NCBI GenBank assembly: GCA_905221605.1
Contig: CAJNDS010002089.1
Span: 423,793-487,792, forward strand
Direction of reading: 5' to 3'
Length of the DNA: 64,000 nt
From: Symbiodinium natans
Taxonomy: Eukaryota > Sar > Dinophyceae > Suessiales > Symbiodiniaceae
Within the stretch, counting starts at the first letter, position 1, and each line of letters starts with the position of its first letter. Below are positions 32,033 through 42,829 of this stretch, one piece after another. A program made the translations under genes and the position numbers. The notes under the pieces are model-generated. The model saw only the letters and a list, made by a program, of their open reading frames with translations, was not told the origin of the DNA and searched no databases.

Positions 32033-32152
32033 TTCGTGGCCTGAGGCATGAGAGGCCTCCCTGTGGCGTGAAGGGGCCGAGTCCTTGACGACATGCCATT
32101 CCAGAAAGCCCTGCAGACACTGGGTTGCTGGCTGCAGCCACATGTCGGTGAG
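32033..32152 (-). CDS. Internal exon of an unrecognised protein (LTDMWLQPATQCLQGFLEWH)
   Basis: Acceptor CCCGCTTTCCAG and donor CACGAA|GTATCG bound exactly 40 open codons on the minus strand. No family recognised. Confidence 0.55.
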
Positions 32153-32513
32153 CTGGAAAGCGGGCCGTCCTCGCGACATGCGTTGTAGCTATGGCTCCAA
32201 ATCACGCACACCCCCTCTCACGGAGACCTGTGTGAAACCTATGGCGCCTTTGCGTGGGCCGGGCCTGGGTTTCCTGTGCCCATCTGAGGGTTCCAGAAGT
32301 TGTGGAAGTGCGGGGCGTGGAAGAGCCTCGTGGCTTTGTCGGGACGTTGGGGCCGTTGGGGATCTCAAAGAAGGGAGCAGTTAAGACGTTTCGGTTTCGG
32401 GTTCGGGTTCGTTGGTCAAAGAACTCGGCATTGGTTCAAGGGCTTCTTGGGGTGGAAGTACATGTTCAGCACATCTAAGCAGTGGGAAGACAGTGAATCC
32501 AAGAGTTAAGGAA

Positions 32514-32595
32514 AATTAACTCTGAAGTTAATTGACCGGCATCGGGCCGGCTCGACGCCCCTTAGGTCCAGCACAATTAACTCTCGATTTAATTG
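32514..32595. repeat. Two AATTAA palindromes (left flank of the AAT array)
   Basis: 32514-32533 (AATTAACT...AGTTAATT) and 32574-32595 (caattaact...atttaattg). Confidence 0.7.
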
Positions 32596-32652
32596 CCTGT
32601 TAACGTCGCGCGACACAGCATGCCATGCCGGCAAGCTGCTCAAGGAAAACAA

Positions 32653-33240
32653 TTAAATCATAATAGTAATAAAAATAATAATAGTAATAATAATAATAAT
32701 AGTAATAGTAATAATAATAGTAGTAATAATAGTAATAGTAATAATGATAATAATAGGAATAATAATAATAATAAGAATAAGAATAATAGTAGTAACAATA
32801 AGAAGAAGAAGAATAAAAGTAATAGTAATAGAAATAGTAATAGTAATAGTAATAATGATAATAATAGGAATAATAATAATAGTAGTAATAATATTAATAA
32901 TATCAGTAACAATAAGAAGAAGAAGAATAATAGCAATAGCAATAGCAATAGCAATAGCAATAGCAATAGCAATAGCAATAGCAATAGCAATAGCAATAGC
33001 AATAGCAATAGTAATAGTAATAGTAATAGTAATAAGAAAAATAATAATAAGAAGAAGAATAAGGATAATAATAGTAGTAAACATAATAATCATAGGAATA
33101 GGAATAGTAATAGTAATAGTAATAATAATACTAATATTAATAGTAATAATAAGACTAATAGTAATAGTAATAATAAGACTCATCGTAATAGGAATAAAAT
33201 AGTAATAATAAGACTAATAGTAATAGCAATAATAATAGTG
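32653..33240. repeat. AAT / AATAGT / AATAGC microsatellite array
   Basis: About 590 bp of AAT-based units, including about 14 pure AATAGC repeats (32936-33015) and AAGAAG interruptions. The long Asn or Ile frames across it are artefacts. Confidence 0.95.
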
Positions 33241-33445
33241 CAATTAAATCATGATTTAATGGTGCAAACAGGTACCAATTAGCACAAGTCTTTGCTACAC
33301 CATTAACTCACGATTTAATTGTCTTCCAATCAAACGCAAAGAAACACAATTAAATCACGATTTAATTGTGTTTTTTGTAGGGATAAGGTATGTCGAGGTA
33401 GGTCAAAACCCAACCCAGAAGCAACAATTAAATCAGGATTTAATT
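33241..33445. repeat. Four AATTAAATC/GATTTAATT palindromes (right flank)
   Basis: 33241-33260, 33301-33321, 33345-33370 and 33425-33445. The copy at 33345 is perfect: 12-bp arms CACAATTAAATC with a 2-nt centre. Confidence 0.8.
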
Positions 33446-33519
33446 CTTTTTAACTTCTGGATTCATGGGTTTTCCTAAGCAGTGGGTGCCTGAAGAGGAA
33501 CTATGCTACAGGCACTTAC

Positions 33520-33541
33520 GGTGTACCGAAACTTCAAGACC
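33520..33541 (-). CDS. Possible 22-bp micro-exon (GLEVSVH)
   Basis: Lies between acceptor TTCTGCCAACAG and consensus donor C|GTAAGTG; phase 0 start fits the exon at 33838-33871. Confidence 0.35.
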
Positions 33542-33837
33542 CTGTTGGCAGAAAACAGAACAAGGAGCAGTGTGACTTGCCCGTTCTTTCACCATAGGGC
33601 CGGGGGTTGACAAGGTTTAAAGATGCTCAAAGAGCCCAAAGCAAATCGAAGCAGACAGGGTCCATCAAACTTCACATAACGGCTAAGACTATCTGACAAA
33701 CTCTCCAGAACCTTTAAGCCCAAACACTCCAAAACCATAACGTGTAAACCCTATCTCCGAAATATTCTCGCGATTTTCAACCCAACCCTCCCCCCCCCCG
33801 TCCGCCCCCCTCTTCGAACATTTTTGGAGCCCGGCGC

Positions 33838-33871
33838 TTGCAGCATGCGGCCGCAGTCCTTCCGCCAAAGC
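33838..33871 (-). CDS. Internal exon (LWRKDCGRMLQ)
   Basis: Acceptor GCCCTCCCAG; GC donor CAA|GCGCCG. Its first base completes Arg with the exon at 34077-34140. Confidence 0.45.
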
Positions 33872-34076
33872 CTGGGAGGGCTCTGATGATCGGGCAGCAG
33901 CCGCATATGGGGGTTTACGATATTTTGGCCTGATTGTAGGGGCATCCTACTTTAGGAGTCTATGTTAGGGGTCTGCGCTGAGGGCTGGGGAGCCCGCAGT
34001 GAGACCTGAAAACCCTGCTTGCTGTTGTGAGTCTCAAGCGCAAGCCACCCAAGACTTCACCTTCGTTGAACAAAAC

Positions 34077-34140
34077 CTGAAGGCCAGCTTTCCGCCCGAG
34101 GCCAGCTCGATCCAAGCGGTGATTCCGCCACGGACGGCGT
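34077..34140 (-). CDS. Internal exon (AVRGGITAWIELASGGKLAF)
   Basis: Acceptor TCGTGCGCAG, donor TTCAG|GTTTTG; 64 bp = 2+60+2. Unrecognised protein on the minus strand. Confidence 0.55.
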
Positions 34141-34455
34141 CTGCGCACGAGCCCCGCGTTTAGCTTGTCAGGTACTCTTCACGACGAAACCCCAAACACC
34201 TGAATCCCTACAAAGCCCAGCCCACTGGCAATTGCCCTGCCTGCATCTGCCCTATGCAGCTGTACAAACCTAGCTTCATTGGGGGAGTATGGGGGGCTAG
34301 GCGCCACAGCACAACGGCTGTGAATTGCGAAGCCTCAACTCTGGACGGGCACCTCAAGATACCCTGAGGCCCTGAGAAACCCTACATTCTATGCAGCCGA
34401 TGCACCCTTCGTAAGATTCCCAAAAGAGCCTGAATCTTTATGATCCCTACGATGC

Positions 34456-34545
34456 CTTGTCCAGTGAGTTCAGCAGCGCCTCGATGCCTTCAATGCGCTT
34501 CCGAGCGCTTGGACTTCTCTGCAGGATTTCTTCGAATGTCACACC
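34456..34545 (-). CDS. Exon (VTFEEILQRSPSARKRIEGI)
   Basis: Acceptor CCCCCACCTAG, 30 codons to a GC donor AAG|GCATCG. If that donor is not used the frame stops at TAG three codons later, which would make it a terminal exon. Confidence 0.5.
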
Positions 34546-35289
34546 CTAGGTGGGGGCCCTTATAGGGCCTGAGGGCTGGTTGGGGTTGCACACATTGACA
34601 TAACCGAGGGCTCTTTGAAGCAACAAGCTGGGGAATACCAACCGACAATCACGAGGGTATAGGCAATACTCGAACCTCAGTGACTTGGCGAGTAGCAGTG
34701 CGCGAGCAAAACACCCGTTGAGTTAGAATCCACGCTGGTTTGCCCAGCGGGTGGCACCGGGCCGCCCGGCTCAGAAGCGGCCTCGAGCTCAAGTGGGAGC
34801 AGGGGCTGTCTTCTTTTCGGGAGAGGCGCTGATACAGCCCTGACTCTGACGTATAACCACACGGCCCGAATTCCATGGAGGTGAAGGGTTTGGGGTTGTC
34901 AACTGCAACTTTTGGCATTGTACGTTTTCGCACAGTCCAGGACACGAAATATATCCCATGGCCTGCGCAATCCTCCCGCCCTTTTTTGGAAATTCGGTTC
35001 GATTCCTGTCCGTGCTGCTGCGTTGGAGGATCAACACGAAGTGCGAGCAAATTCTAATGAGGCTGCTGAACAAACGCAGGTACAACGTGCCAGAAACACA
35101 AGAAGCCGATACCGCGACATGAAGAACAATCTTCAGAGCGTTTATAAAAAGCTCATCAAACTAAAAGTTCAAGCTCACAAAAAATCTTGTACATTCAGAT
35201 GCGAAGAGCTGCAGCGACGCTGGGGGGGGAGGCCCAAACAAGGTGGTGCTATGTGGTGCTGAGCCCGAGACAGGGAGCTGGATTCAAAG

Positions 35290-35384
35290 GCATCACAGAT
35301 GGAGACGACGAGGATGGGAAGCCTCGGCGGCGAATTTCGGGTGCCAAACGGCTCGAACGGTTCCTTCTGGCGCAAAACAACAAG
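35290..35384 (+). CDS. Plus-strand exon 1 of a charged coiled-coil-like protein
   Basis: Reads ITDGDDEDGKPRRRISGAKR then LERFLLAQNNK between AG (TTCAAAG) and donor AAG|GTTCGT. Ends in phase 0. This is the only clear plus-strand gene among the host-like genes. Confidence 0.5.
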
Positions 35385-35441
35385 GTTCGTGAAAAGCAAC
35401 CCAAACAAAACCCTGTGCTGAGGACGTCACAAGGTTTCCAG

Positions 35442-35486
35442 CAGCTCTCGTCCGATCTGGAGCACGCGGCCCAATCTCGGCGTCAG
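35442..35486 (+). CDS. Plus-strand exon 2 (QLSSDLEHAAQSRRQ)
   Basis: Acceptor AAGGTTTCCAG, GC donor CAG|GCAATT; 15 codons, phase 0 on both sides, consistent with its neighbours. Confidence 0.45.
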
Positions 35487-35669
35487 GCAATTCACTGAAT
35501 TGGGATCCCCGACAGCCCAAAAATGGCAAACCGTCAAAAAAGGCGCCAAAACGACCAAAAGCCTGTGGAAAGGGCCCTGAAAATCTCAAGCCACTGCTCC
35601 CTGCAACAAACCCCAAGAAACCTCAAACCTTAAGCCCTCACCTGGGTTTGTGGTCCTAATGATGCGCAG

Positions 35670-35713
35670 CAGAAGAAGCTGCAGGAACGGCAGCTTCGCA
35701 TGCAGAACAACAT
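35670..35713 (+). CDS. Plus-strand exon 3 (QKKLQERQLRMQNN)
   Basis: Acceptor GATGCGCAG, donor AACAT|GTCCTC; starts in phase 0. Helical, Gln/Arg/Lys-rich. A further candidate lies at about 35758-35821 (PVLGSPTATRSRGTSKQ; acceptor TGTTTCTCAG, donor G|GTAACG), but the phase does not close. Confidence 0.45.
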
Positions 35714-36006
35714 GTCCTCCCCCCCCAAACTTTGGGCTTTTTGAGATGTTTCTCAGCCCGTGCTGGGCAGCCCCACTGCGACGCGCAGTCGCGGGACTTC
35801 GAAGCAAGGCGTCCTGCACGGTAACGGTTTCCCCACGCTCAGCCTCCAACACTAGTTGAACAAAGTTGGCTCTCCGTAAACCCTCAGCGGCCCCATAGGG
35901 CCTTGGTATTCCTCCAGTCGCTCGCACACACAGGCCTTAGCAAAGCACGGGTGGGAAGCAACAGGTGCGTTGATGTTCAAGACTAACCCCCAATACTCCA
36001 CTGCTC

Positions 36007-36074
36007 TGAGGGCCGAAGGGCCGAAGGGCCGAAGGGCCGAAGGGCCGAAGGGCCGAAGGGCCGAAGGGTCGAAG
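36007..36074. repeat. GGGCCGAA tandem repeat
   Basis: About eight copies of GGGCCGAAG/GGGCCGAA downstream of the membrane protein gene. Confidence 0.85.
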
Positions 36075-36197
36075 GGGTTGGCCCAGTGTTTGGCGTGAGG
36101 GAATCGGAACGAAAGGCTCGGATCCTTTCCGCGAGCTATGTAAAAAAAGGCGCCTCCACATGTGGGATCGTATTCAAAACCACTGAAGTGCACCGCA

Positions 36198-38318
36198 TTA
36201 AAGCCGCCAGCATTTCATCCAAACCACTGCAGCAAAGACGAGACCCAGGATGCTCCACAGGATGGACATCTCTATGCCACGGAAGACGGCGGCAACTGTG
36301 GCACCGATCCCGACTGCCAGAAGAATGAGGCACAGAAGGCAGATCAGGAGTGGCTCCAAGAGGGAAGGTTTGATTCTGCATCTGCCCAGTCGGATTCCCT
36401 GCTGGGTGAGGTAAGCTCCTAATACGATGACAGATGGGAGCCAGAGCAGGTTGAAGCACAACACCACAGCAAGGAAGTAGCTTATCGATACTTCAGCAGC
36501 CACCCCGGACATCGAGAAAGCCAAAGACCCTTCCAGAAAGTAACTGGTATTCGGCAGCACCAAGAAGATGAGGTAGTGGCCTTCAATGCAGCGTTGGCTA
36601 CGTCTGAGCTGAAGTACTTCGAGGCAAAATGGCCCCTGTATGTAATCGTTGAAAGCAGCCAGGCTGCCGTACCACGTGATGATGAGATCATGGATGCATT
36701 GTCTGTCAAACTCGTTGCTGCATTTCGCGTTCATCACATCGAAGCTTGTCAGCTGGCTTCTCAACTTTTGGTCGGCATCTTGCTTCTGCACGGCCGCAAG
36801 CGCCATTGCAGCAAGGATCGGCAAAGCCACACATACGACCACCAGCAGCAACCGCAACAGCTCGCCACCATGTGTGCCCTCACGCGCAATCCAGAACCCC
36901 ACAGCGCCCAATTGCGCCCAGATGAACGTCAGAAGAACAGCAACCTCCGTCATAATCCGTGATATCACTATCCTTCCGTGTGGGTTGAGCTTGCGATATG
37001 CTGCTAATTCGAAGACACACCACAACCTCTGTAGGTAAGGCGCGCTCCAAAGCACGCGCAGCTCTGAAGCTGACGCAAGGAATGCTCCGATGGACCTGAT
37101 GCCCTGCTGCATCTTCCTGCTGTCTGTCTGGTGAACGCATACGAAATCCAAGAAGCAGATGTCTGAAGCGACGTATGGAAAGTATGGGAAGACAACAAGC
37201 CCTATAATGGCCCCACCCAAGGACAGCAGCATCACCCAGCAACCTCGGCGGTCCAAGTCTTTGGGAGCAAGTGTTCGTTGCAATAACGAAAGACCGCTGA
37301 CACCTAGCTAGCGAAACAGAAAACACTCATATTATAATATATATATATATATACATACATGTGTATATGTGCTTTCCCCCCCCCCCAATAGATCCATGGT
37401 TTTATGTCTCATCTCTTTTGTTTCATGAGATATGCTCCCCCCCCCCCCAGATCTGCATCCGAATGTTTGTAGTCTCAAGTTTCCTGATCAAGTCAAAGTT
37501 AAGCGTTTAGGGCTTAAGATTTGAGAATCTCAAACATAAGCCGGCAATTAAACCTAAACCCTTAACCTTTAAACCCTGGGGTTAAGGGTTAAAGGTTTAG
37601 GATATAAGATCTGGGCATTGTAACTTAAGCCCATAGAGTTTGAACCTTAAGGGTTTAAGGTTTAGGCAGTTAGAATACGTACAAGTGAGTAATCTGCGTA
37701 CTCAATCTTATATGTATGAGTTGGTAGTCTGCGTACTCAATCTTGATTGGAAAGAGTTTTTGTACCAAAATATTGCCTATATGCATTCGGCTTGTTGGGG
37801 GGAGGGGGGTTTTTCCAACATAGCCAGGACTTCTGAACACCCCGCTCCCACCCCCTCCCCCCTGCCAAACCTTCCGCTCCGCTGAGCTCCCTGCTTGAAG
37901 GCTTATTCTCTTATTCCCTGTCGGTTAAGGGTTTCACGAGACCCTGTATGATTAAGCCCGTAACCTTTCAGCCCTACCGGGGTAAGGTTGACAGGTTTGG
38001 GGTTTAAGACTTAAGATTTAGGCATTTACTCCTAAGCCGGCAATTAAATCTAAACCCTAACCTTCAAACACTATAGAGTTCAGGCTTAAGGGCTTAGGGT
38101 TTAAGATGTAGGCATTTGAAACCTAAACCCATAGAGTTTTAACTAACTTAAACTTAAGGGTCTAAGGTTCAGGAATGTAAACCCTAACCCTGAACCGTTT
38201 AGGGTCAGAACCTGAAGATTTCTGCGAGACTCTTGTGGAAAATCTTCGATTTTCGCCTTCAATCTCAGGAGATATACATACATACATACATACATACATA
38301 CATACATACATACATACA

Positions 38319-38350
<32 letters not shown>

Positions 38351-38964
38351 CATACATGTATTATCCGGAACGCCCAGCAACCATATGGGATGGAAGTGCC
38401 GTGAGTGTAGTGTATGCCAGGCCATATAGCTGGAATCGGCATCTCAAACACCGTGAAGAGTGGCAGCACCTCGAGTACCACAAGAACGGAACCAGTCATC
38501 GCCCCGATGGCCCAGAAGATCATCATGCCAGGCCAGCCGAAACGCAGAAGAAGAGATAACAGTTTCCATCGGCCGCGGGTCTCCCACGTGTGCGACAGAA
38601 ACTTGTCATACCTTTTCGTGGGCCTGGAAGCATCCCAAAGCTTGGACTTCTTGCGGGCACTCATGGATCGTGGATCAGAAAGCCAAAGATGAGCTCCCCA
38701 CTGCAGCGTCTGGCGTAGCGGAATCCCTCGCATCAGCGTTGCATCCAAATCATCGAGGCTTGTTACAAAGCTTGCTAAGTCGGGTGTAGAAGCTGAGGAC
38801 TTTGTGTTACTTTCAGTTTCAGTCTTCTCGCCGTCGCTCTCCGTAAGACCCGTTACCTGGGCCTGGAGTGACGGCTGAAGCGCTTTATAACTTGTGAACG
38901 AGGATGTGCATGGAGCGGTGCTCTCTTCATCGCCAACTCGCTCCCTCTGATCGCTCTGGAACAT
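36198..38964 (-). CDS. Two-exon multi-pass membrane protein, paralogue of the 14.5-kb gene
   Basis: Exon 1 38356-38964 (203 codons, ATG at 38964), intron 37308-38355, exon 2 36198-37307 (369 codons plus stop): 572 residues. The N-terminal 110 residues are soluble; KFLSHTWETRGRWK precedes a membrane pair. Exon 2 carries DICFLDFVCVHQTD, IRSIGAFLASASELRVLW and YLQRLWCVFELAAY, then several membrane segments and FDRQCIHDLIITWYGS, which aligns with DRDVILRCISAWFGS of the first gene. The intron is GT-AG (CAT|GTATGT, TTCGCTAG|CTAGGT) and phase 0. Its donor lies at the edge of a (TATG)n array. The TIR/HET-like reading of the core is inference; function unknown, probably a membrane-bound signalling protein. 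Confidence 0.78.
37372..38200. other. Intron with degenerate TTTAGGG-like sequence
   Basis: Repeated variants such as GGTTTAAGGGTTTAGG and CCTAAACCC in both orientations, plus two C runs (37376-37387, 37437-37448). Confidence 0.7.
38275..38350. repeat. (CATA)n microsatellite at the splice donor
   Basis: About 18 units; on the gene strand every unit contains GTATGT. Confidence 0.95.
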
Positions 38965-41206
38965 CGGAGGATCTCTACGGATGAAAGTGAGAAAGGGCCC
39001 GGAACCGCGAAGCCCACAATGCAGGTTCGAATCCTTCGGCCGGTTGCCTTGGGCAAGCTTGAGCCTCCACAGTAAAGCGGTACTCCGTTCTTCTAGGGAA
39101 ATGCTTCCCTGCTTTTGCGTACTTTGCTTGCTTTGCTTACTCTGCTTACTTTGCGTTCCTTGCTTACCGTGATTACTCTGCTTACTTTGCTGTGCTGTTT
39201 ACTGCGTTGTCTGCACTCTTTGCGTATGGCAGTGGCGTGGCAGTTTTACGGCGAGTCGCTGACTGGGTTTTCTAACGTCAACGTGCTCAGCCAACAGCCC
39301 AAGTTTTCAACCGACCAAACACTACAAACTTCCACAGCGGCGGTGCCTTCCAACACTAAAACATCCTACAGCAGGTCTTGCGGTTGCTCTGGAAGGTACT
39401 CCACCAGTGACTCTTGCTGATGAACAACACTTAAGCAAGGCAGCGTTGGGTTTGAGTTGAGCCGTGATGGTGCCGGAGCCAAGGTGTCGAACAACATGGA
39501 GTCTCGTCATGCTTCCTGGCGACTTTGCACACCGAGGGCGTTGTTGCCAAGCATGCAATTTGGGAGCAAACAAAAACACCATGAGATATCCTAACCCCGA
39601 GCCCAAAGTCCAAGAATCTGAGGCCTCCAACTATGCGGATCCCTCTTGCTCTTGCACAGAGCCCGAGACCAGCAGGGCGAAAAAACCCGCGTCTTCGCCG
39701 AACTCCTCACAACATCGCGGCGACTACAGTGACTACAGGGCTTGCAGTGTAGGGTTGCGGGGCATGTGTCCAGAACGACCTGGGATTCTGCGGTCGCATT
39801 TTTTGCACAATATTTTGCAGAATATGTTGCATAATGGGTTGCATAATATTCCGCATGTGCAGCGCATGCGCCACCGAGCTTTCAATCGCCTGGCCCTCCT
39901 TTGACTTGGAACTGCGCTTTCGTTTTGAGCTGTTGGGGCGAGGCACAAACACAATGTCCACGCACTCTTCCATGGAACAAACACAGACATACATGTTAAT
40001 CCCCCCAAAAACCGAAAAGTACACAAAGTGCCATACCAATGCACGGGAGGAACATGTGTGCAGCCTCTACGGGCAGTGACATCTTGAACACCTGAAACAC
40101 CTGATCGCTCCAAACGCGTGTACAAGAAGGACCACCCACATGGTTTACGTAAAATCGCATGCTGCAAGGGCGAGCCAAAACAATCGGGTGTAGTGTACAT
40201 CAAAGTGTACCGGTATCTGGCCTTCAATCGGAGGTGCAGTTCTGCACAGCCTGCATAAAGAACCCCAAGGCATCAACCTCTTTGAGCCCTTTACGCCCAC
40301 GATCCAAGATCTCCACCTAAACCATCCTGACCCCCATTCCTGCAACTCGAAACCCGAATATAGTGCTCGGCCTCTGAACGTGAAGCCCCATTGAGCCCCC
40401 AGTATGATTCCCCCGTGCCCTCCTCCGGGCGCATGAGGAGCTGTCGGTAGAAACTTTGCCTGGACGTCAGCTCCTCTGTGGCCACGACCTCATCCCGCGA
40501 GGACTAATGAACGTATGACACCTTTTTGCATCCCGAAACCCGGATACATAGCTTGCCTCAAAGTCCCTCAAGCCGGGCGATGTTCGGGGGCCCAGCGCCA
40601 GAGGCTGCGGCGTGCATCCATCGCCTGCGGAGCTGTTGATGCTGAGGCGTACAGCTGCAAACGGCATAGGGGTCAAGGACCTCGTTTCGTTGCGAGCGAA
40701 TTGCCAAAAACTCCCCAAAACATCCGAAAGTATCCCAACTTCACCTCGCGTCTGCACAAACGAGGTCTTCGGCGGCGAGGTCTGGAGCCTTCGTGGTTTT
40801 TTCGGGAAACGTCTTCGAGTTTGATGCCTTATGATGCCTTATGATTTGCAGGAGTTCGGGCCATGTACGATATTGTACTTGCGATCGCACTGGGCCCAAC
40901 CGAAGCAGTTATTGAACCCGCAATGAATGGAGCAGATCAAGCAACAGACCACACAAACGGCGAGTTCTTCAACGCTTGGAACACTACCATACGGGCAGTT
41001 CGAAATGCTATTTTAAGATGCGAGCTGATCCAAGTTGATAATGCCGTACGTCGGAATTGTGGGCCAGCATTTTGCAAGGACTGTTTCGAGGTCCCAAAAG
41101 TACAAGTAGCGAAATGGTGCCAAGGAGCTCGCTGTCGTGATCTTGAGGCTTGGAGCCATCTCTTTGGGGGGGGGGGGGTGTTGCTGCGGGGGGGGGGGGG
41201 GGGGGC
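38965..41206. other. No gene recognised
   Basis: Contains a (TTACTTTGC)-like stretch at 39118-39200 and G runs at 41165-41205. GGCTCAAG occurs on the minus strand at 39054-39061, about 90 nt upstream of the ATG of the 36.2-kb gene. Confidence 0.4.
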
Positions 41207-41286
41207 CTAGGTGATCTTAGCTGCGGAGAGGAGGCGCCGGGCCTCCTCCTCACTCAGGCCCACCCTTCGGAGCCTGCCGCGGGATT
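41207..41286 (-). CDS. Terminal exon of an unrecognised gene (RLRRVGLSEEEARRLLSAAK)
   Basis: Acceptor GGTTTCTCAG, two bases, 25 codons and TAG. Helical, Arg/Glu/Leu-rich. Upstream exons would lie above 41300 but I could not find them. Confidence 0.45.
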
Positions 41287-42697
41287 CTGAGAAACCGTAT
41301 ACGAGCTAGCAAATGAGGATGTCACCTTGCCATGATGCTCAGGGTCTTGCTGGCCCCGTGGTCTGCCCGGATGTAAAAGCTAAGGGCGGGAGGGATACTG
41401 ACAAGCCTGCTTCAAGAAATGTTTGGATAGCTGGTTCTTCAGGGAAGCCGCTGGCGTTTCAGACTTTCAGACCAAAGGCAAGTTCAACAAGTCTCGCACA
41501 GTCTCACGGTCTAAGCCCAAAGCCCTTTCAAGCACCTGTCCCTGTCGTTTGTGCAGAATGAGAAATGACTACTCTCGCTTTCGCAAGAGAGAGCACAGCC
41601 CCGTAAACCAAAAAAGCCATCTGAGAAGTCCCCCTGCGGAGCCGCAAATCTGCCCAGGAATCTGGGCCCGATACACCCTCACTGGGCCCTGGGAGTCCCA
41701 GCAAGGCAATCGGGCCGGGCACCACCGACACTGCCTCAGAGTTCGTGCTAAGAGGCGCGCAGGCTTCGCTTCAGAGGGAATGTTGGAAGGAATGTTTCGG
41801 GGTCTTTCGATCAGAGGATAGGGGCTCTTTCAGGTATGTTTCTTATTCACTTGATGCGTGCTCGGCTGGAAGATTCTCTCTGGGGTGTTTGAGAGGGTCT
41901 CAAGGACCTTGAGTCATTCCCCCCGCACGCCTTGGGGCGTTTGGCCTTCTGCGAGCCAGCGAGCTGAGTGTTGCAGCTTATGGTTTTACATGTTGAGCGC
42001 CTGCAAGCATAGGAGCCACGAATCCAAAGCTGAAGTTCTTGCTTCTGACTTAGTCTGACATTGTATCGATGCCTCCCTGTCCTTTGCTGATCTAAGGAGA
42101 CGTGAATCTTGAGGCGCACGCTGGACAGAAGTCGGCCACTGACCTCGAACAGGCTGGATGAAGGGCAAGAAGAGAAGATGCCTTCTTAAACTAAGAACTC
42201 ATCGGGGGTTCATGTGTCCACAGGTTTCGATTCAGCCGTGCCCGCCAGTGCATCTTGTATGCCGCCCCATGACATGGATCACAACTGCGTTCACTGAGGC
42301 GAAGATATCAAAGTACTGTGCATGATACTGCGAGAGTGGCTAGGCCGCTTCCTACTACGAGGAATGGCTCCTGACGTGGATGAGGTGTCGTGTGGAAAGC
42401 CTTCTGACTTGGATGGGATGGCTCCGTGGCCGGAACATGGGTTCCCTTTGCTCTCTTCATGCTCCTGTCTGAGCTGGGTGATCGGAATCCATGTCTCCTT
42501 TCGTGGCTATCGTGATGGCGGGGAGAGGGCGTTGCTACCACGACAAGACAAAAGATCCACACCATAACAAGGAAATTGTGGCACCACGACAGCGCATGAA
42601 ACCTCAACACGACAAGGAGAAACCCAAACCCAAGCCAAAACGATGATTCCCCCCCCCCCCCATTTTCTGTGCCCCAGCGCCCCCCCCCCCGTGGGTG

Positions 42698-42727
42698 GCT
42701 TAAATAGGGTCTATTTGGAAGCTGGGA
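42698..42727 (+). repeat. 30-bp repeat, left arm of a 7.8-kb inverted pair
   Basis: Begins gcttaaatagggtctatttg; perfect inverted match to 50466-50495 and to 57882-57911. Confidence 0.85.
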
Positions 42728-42829
42728 CTCGGGTTTTCTTACAGCCATACACGTTTCCACGAGGGTACGCTGCTGTCACGTCAGTCGTACTATGGAGGCC
42801 TCAGGAACAAGAACCAGGTAGTTCCTCTT

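Noticed and set aside
32593-33282. Asn-, Ile- or Leu-rich proteins
   Set aside because: Translation of the AAT microsatellite; no biased single frame.
39043-39064. Spliced-leader remnant upstream of the 36.2-kb gene
   Set aside because: Only the eight bases GGCTCAAG match; too short to separate from chance.
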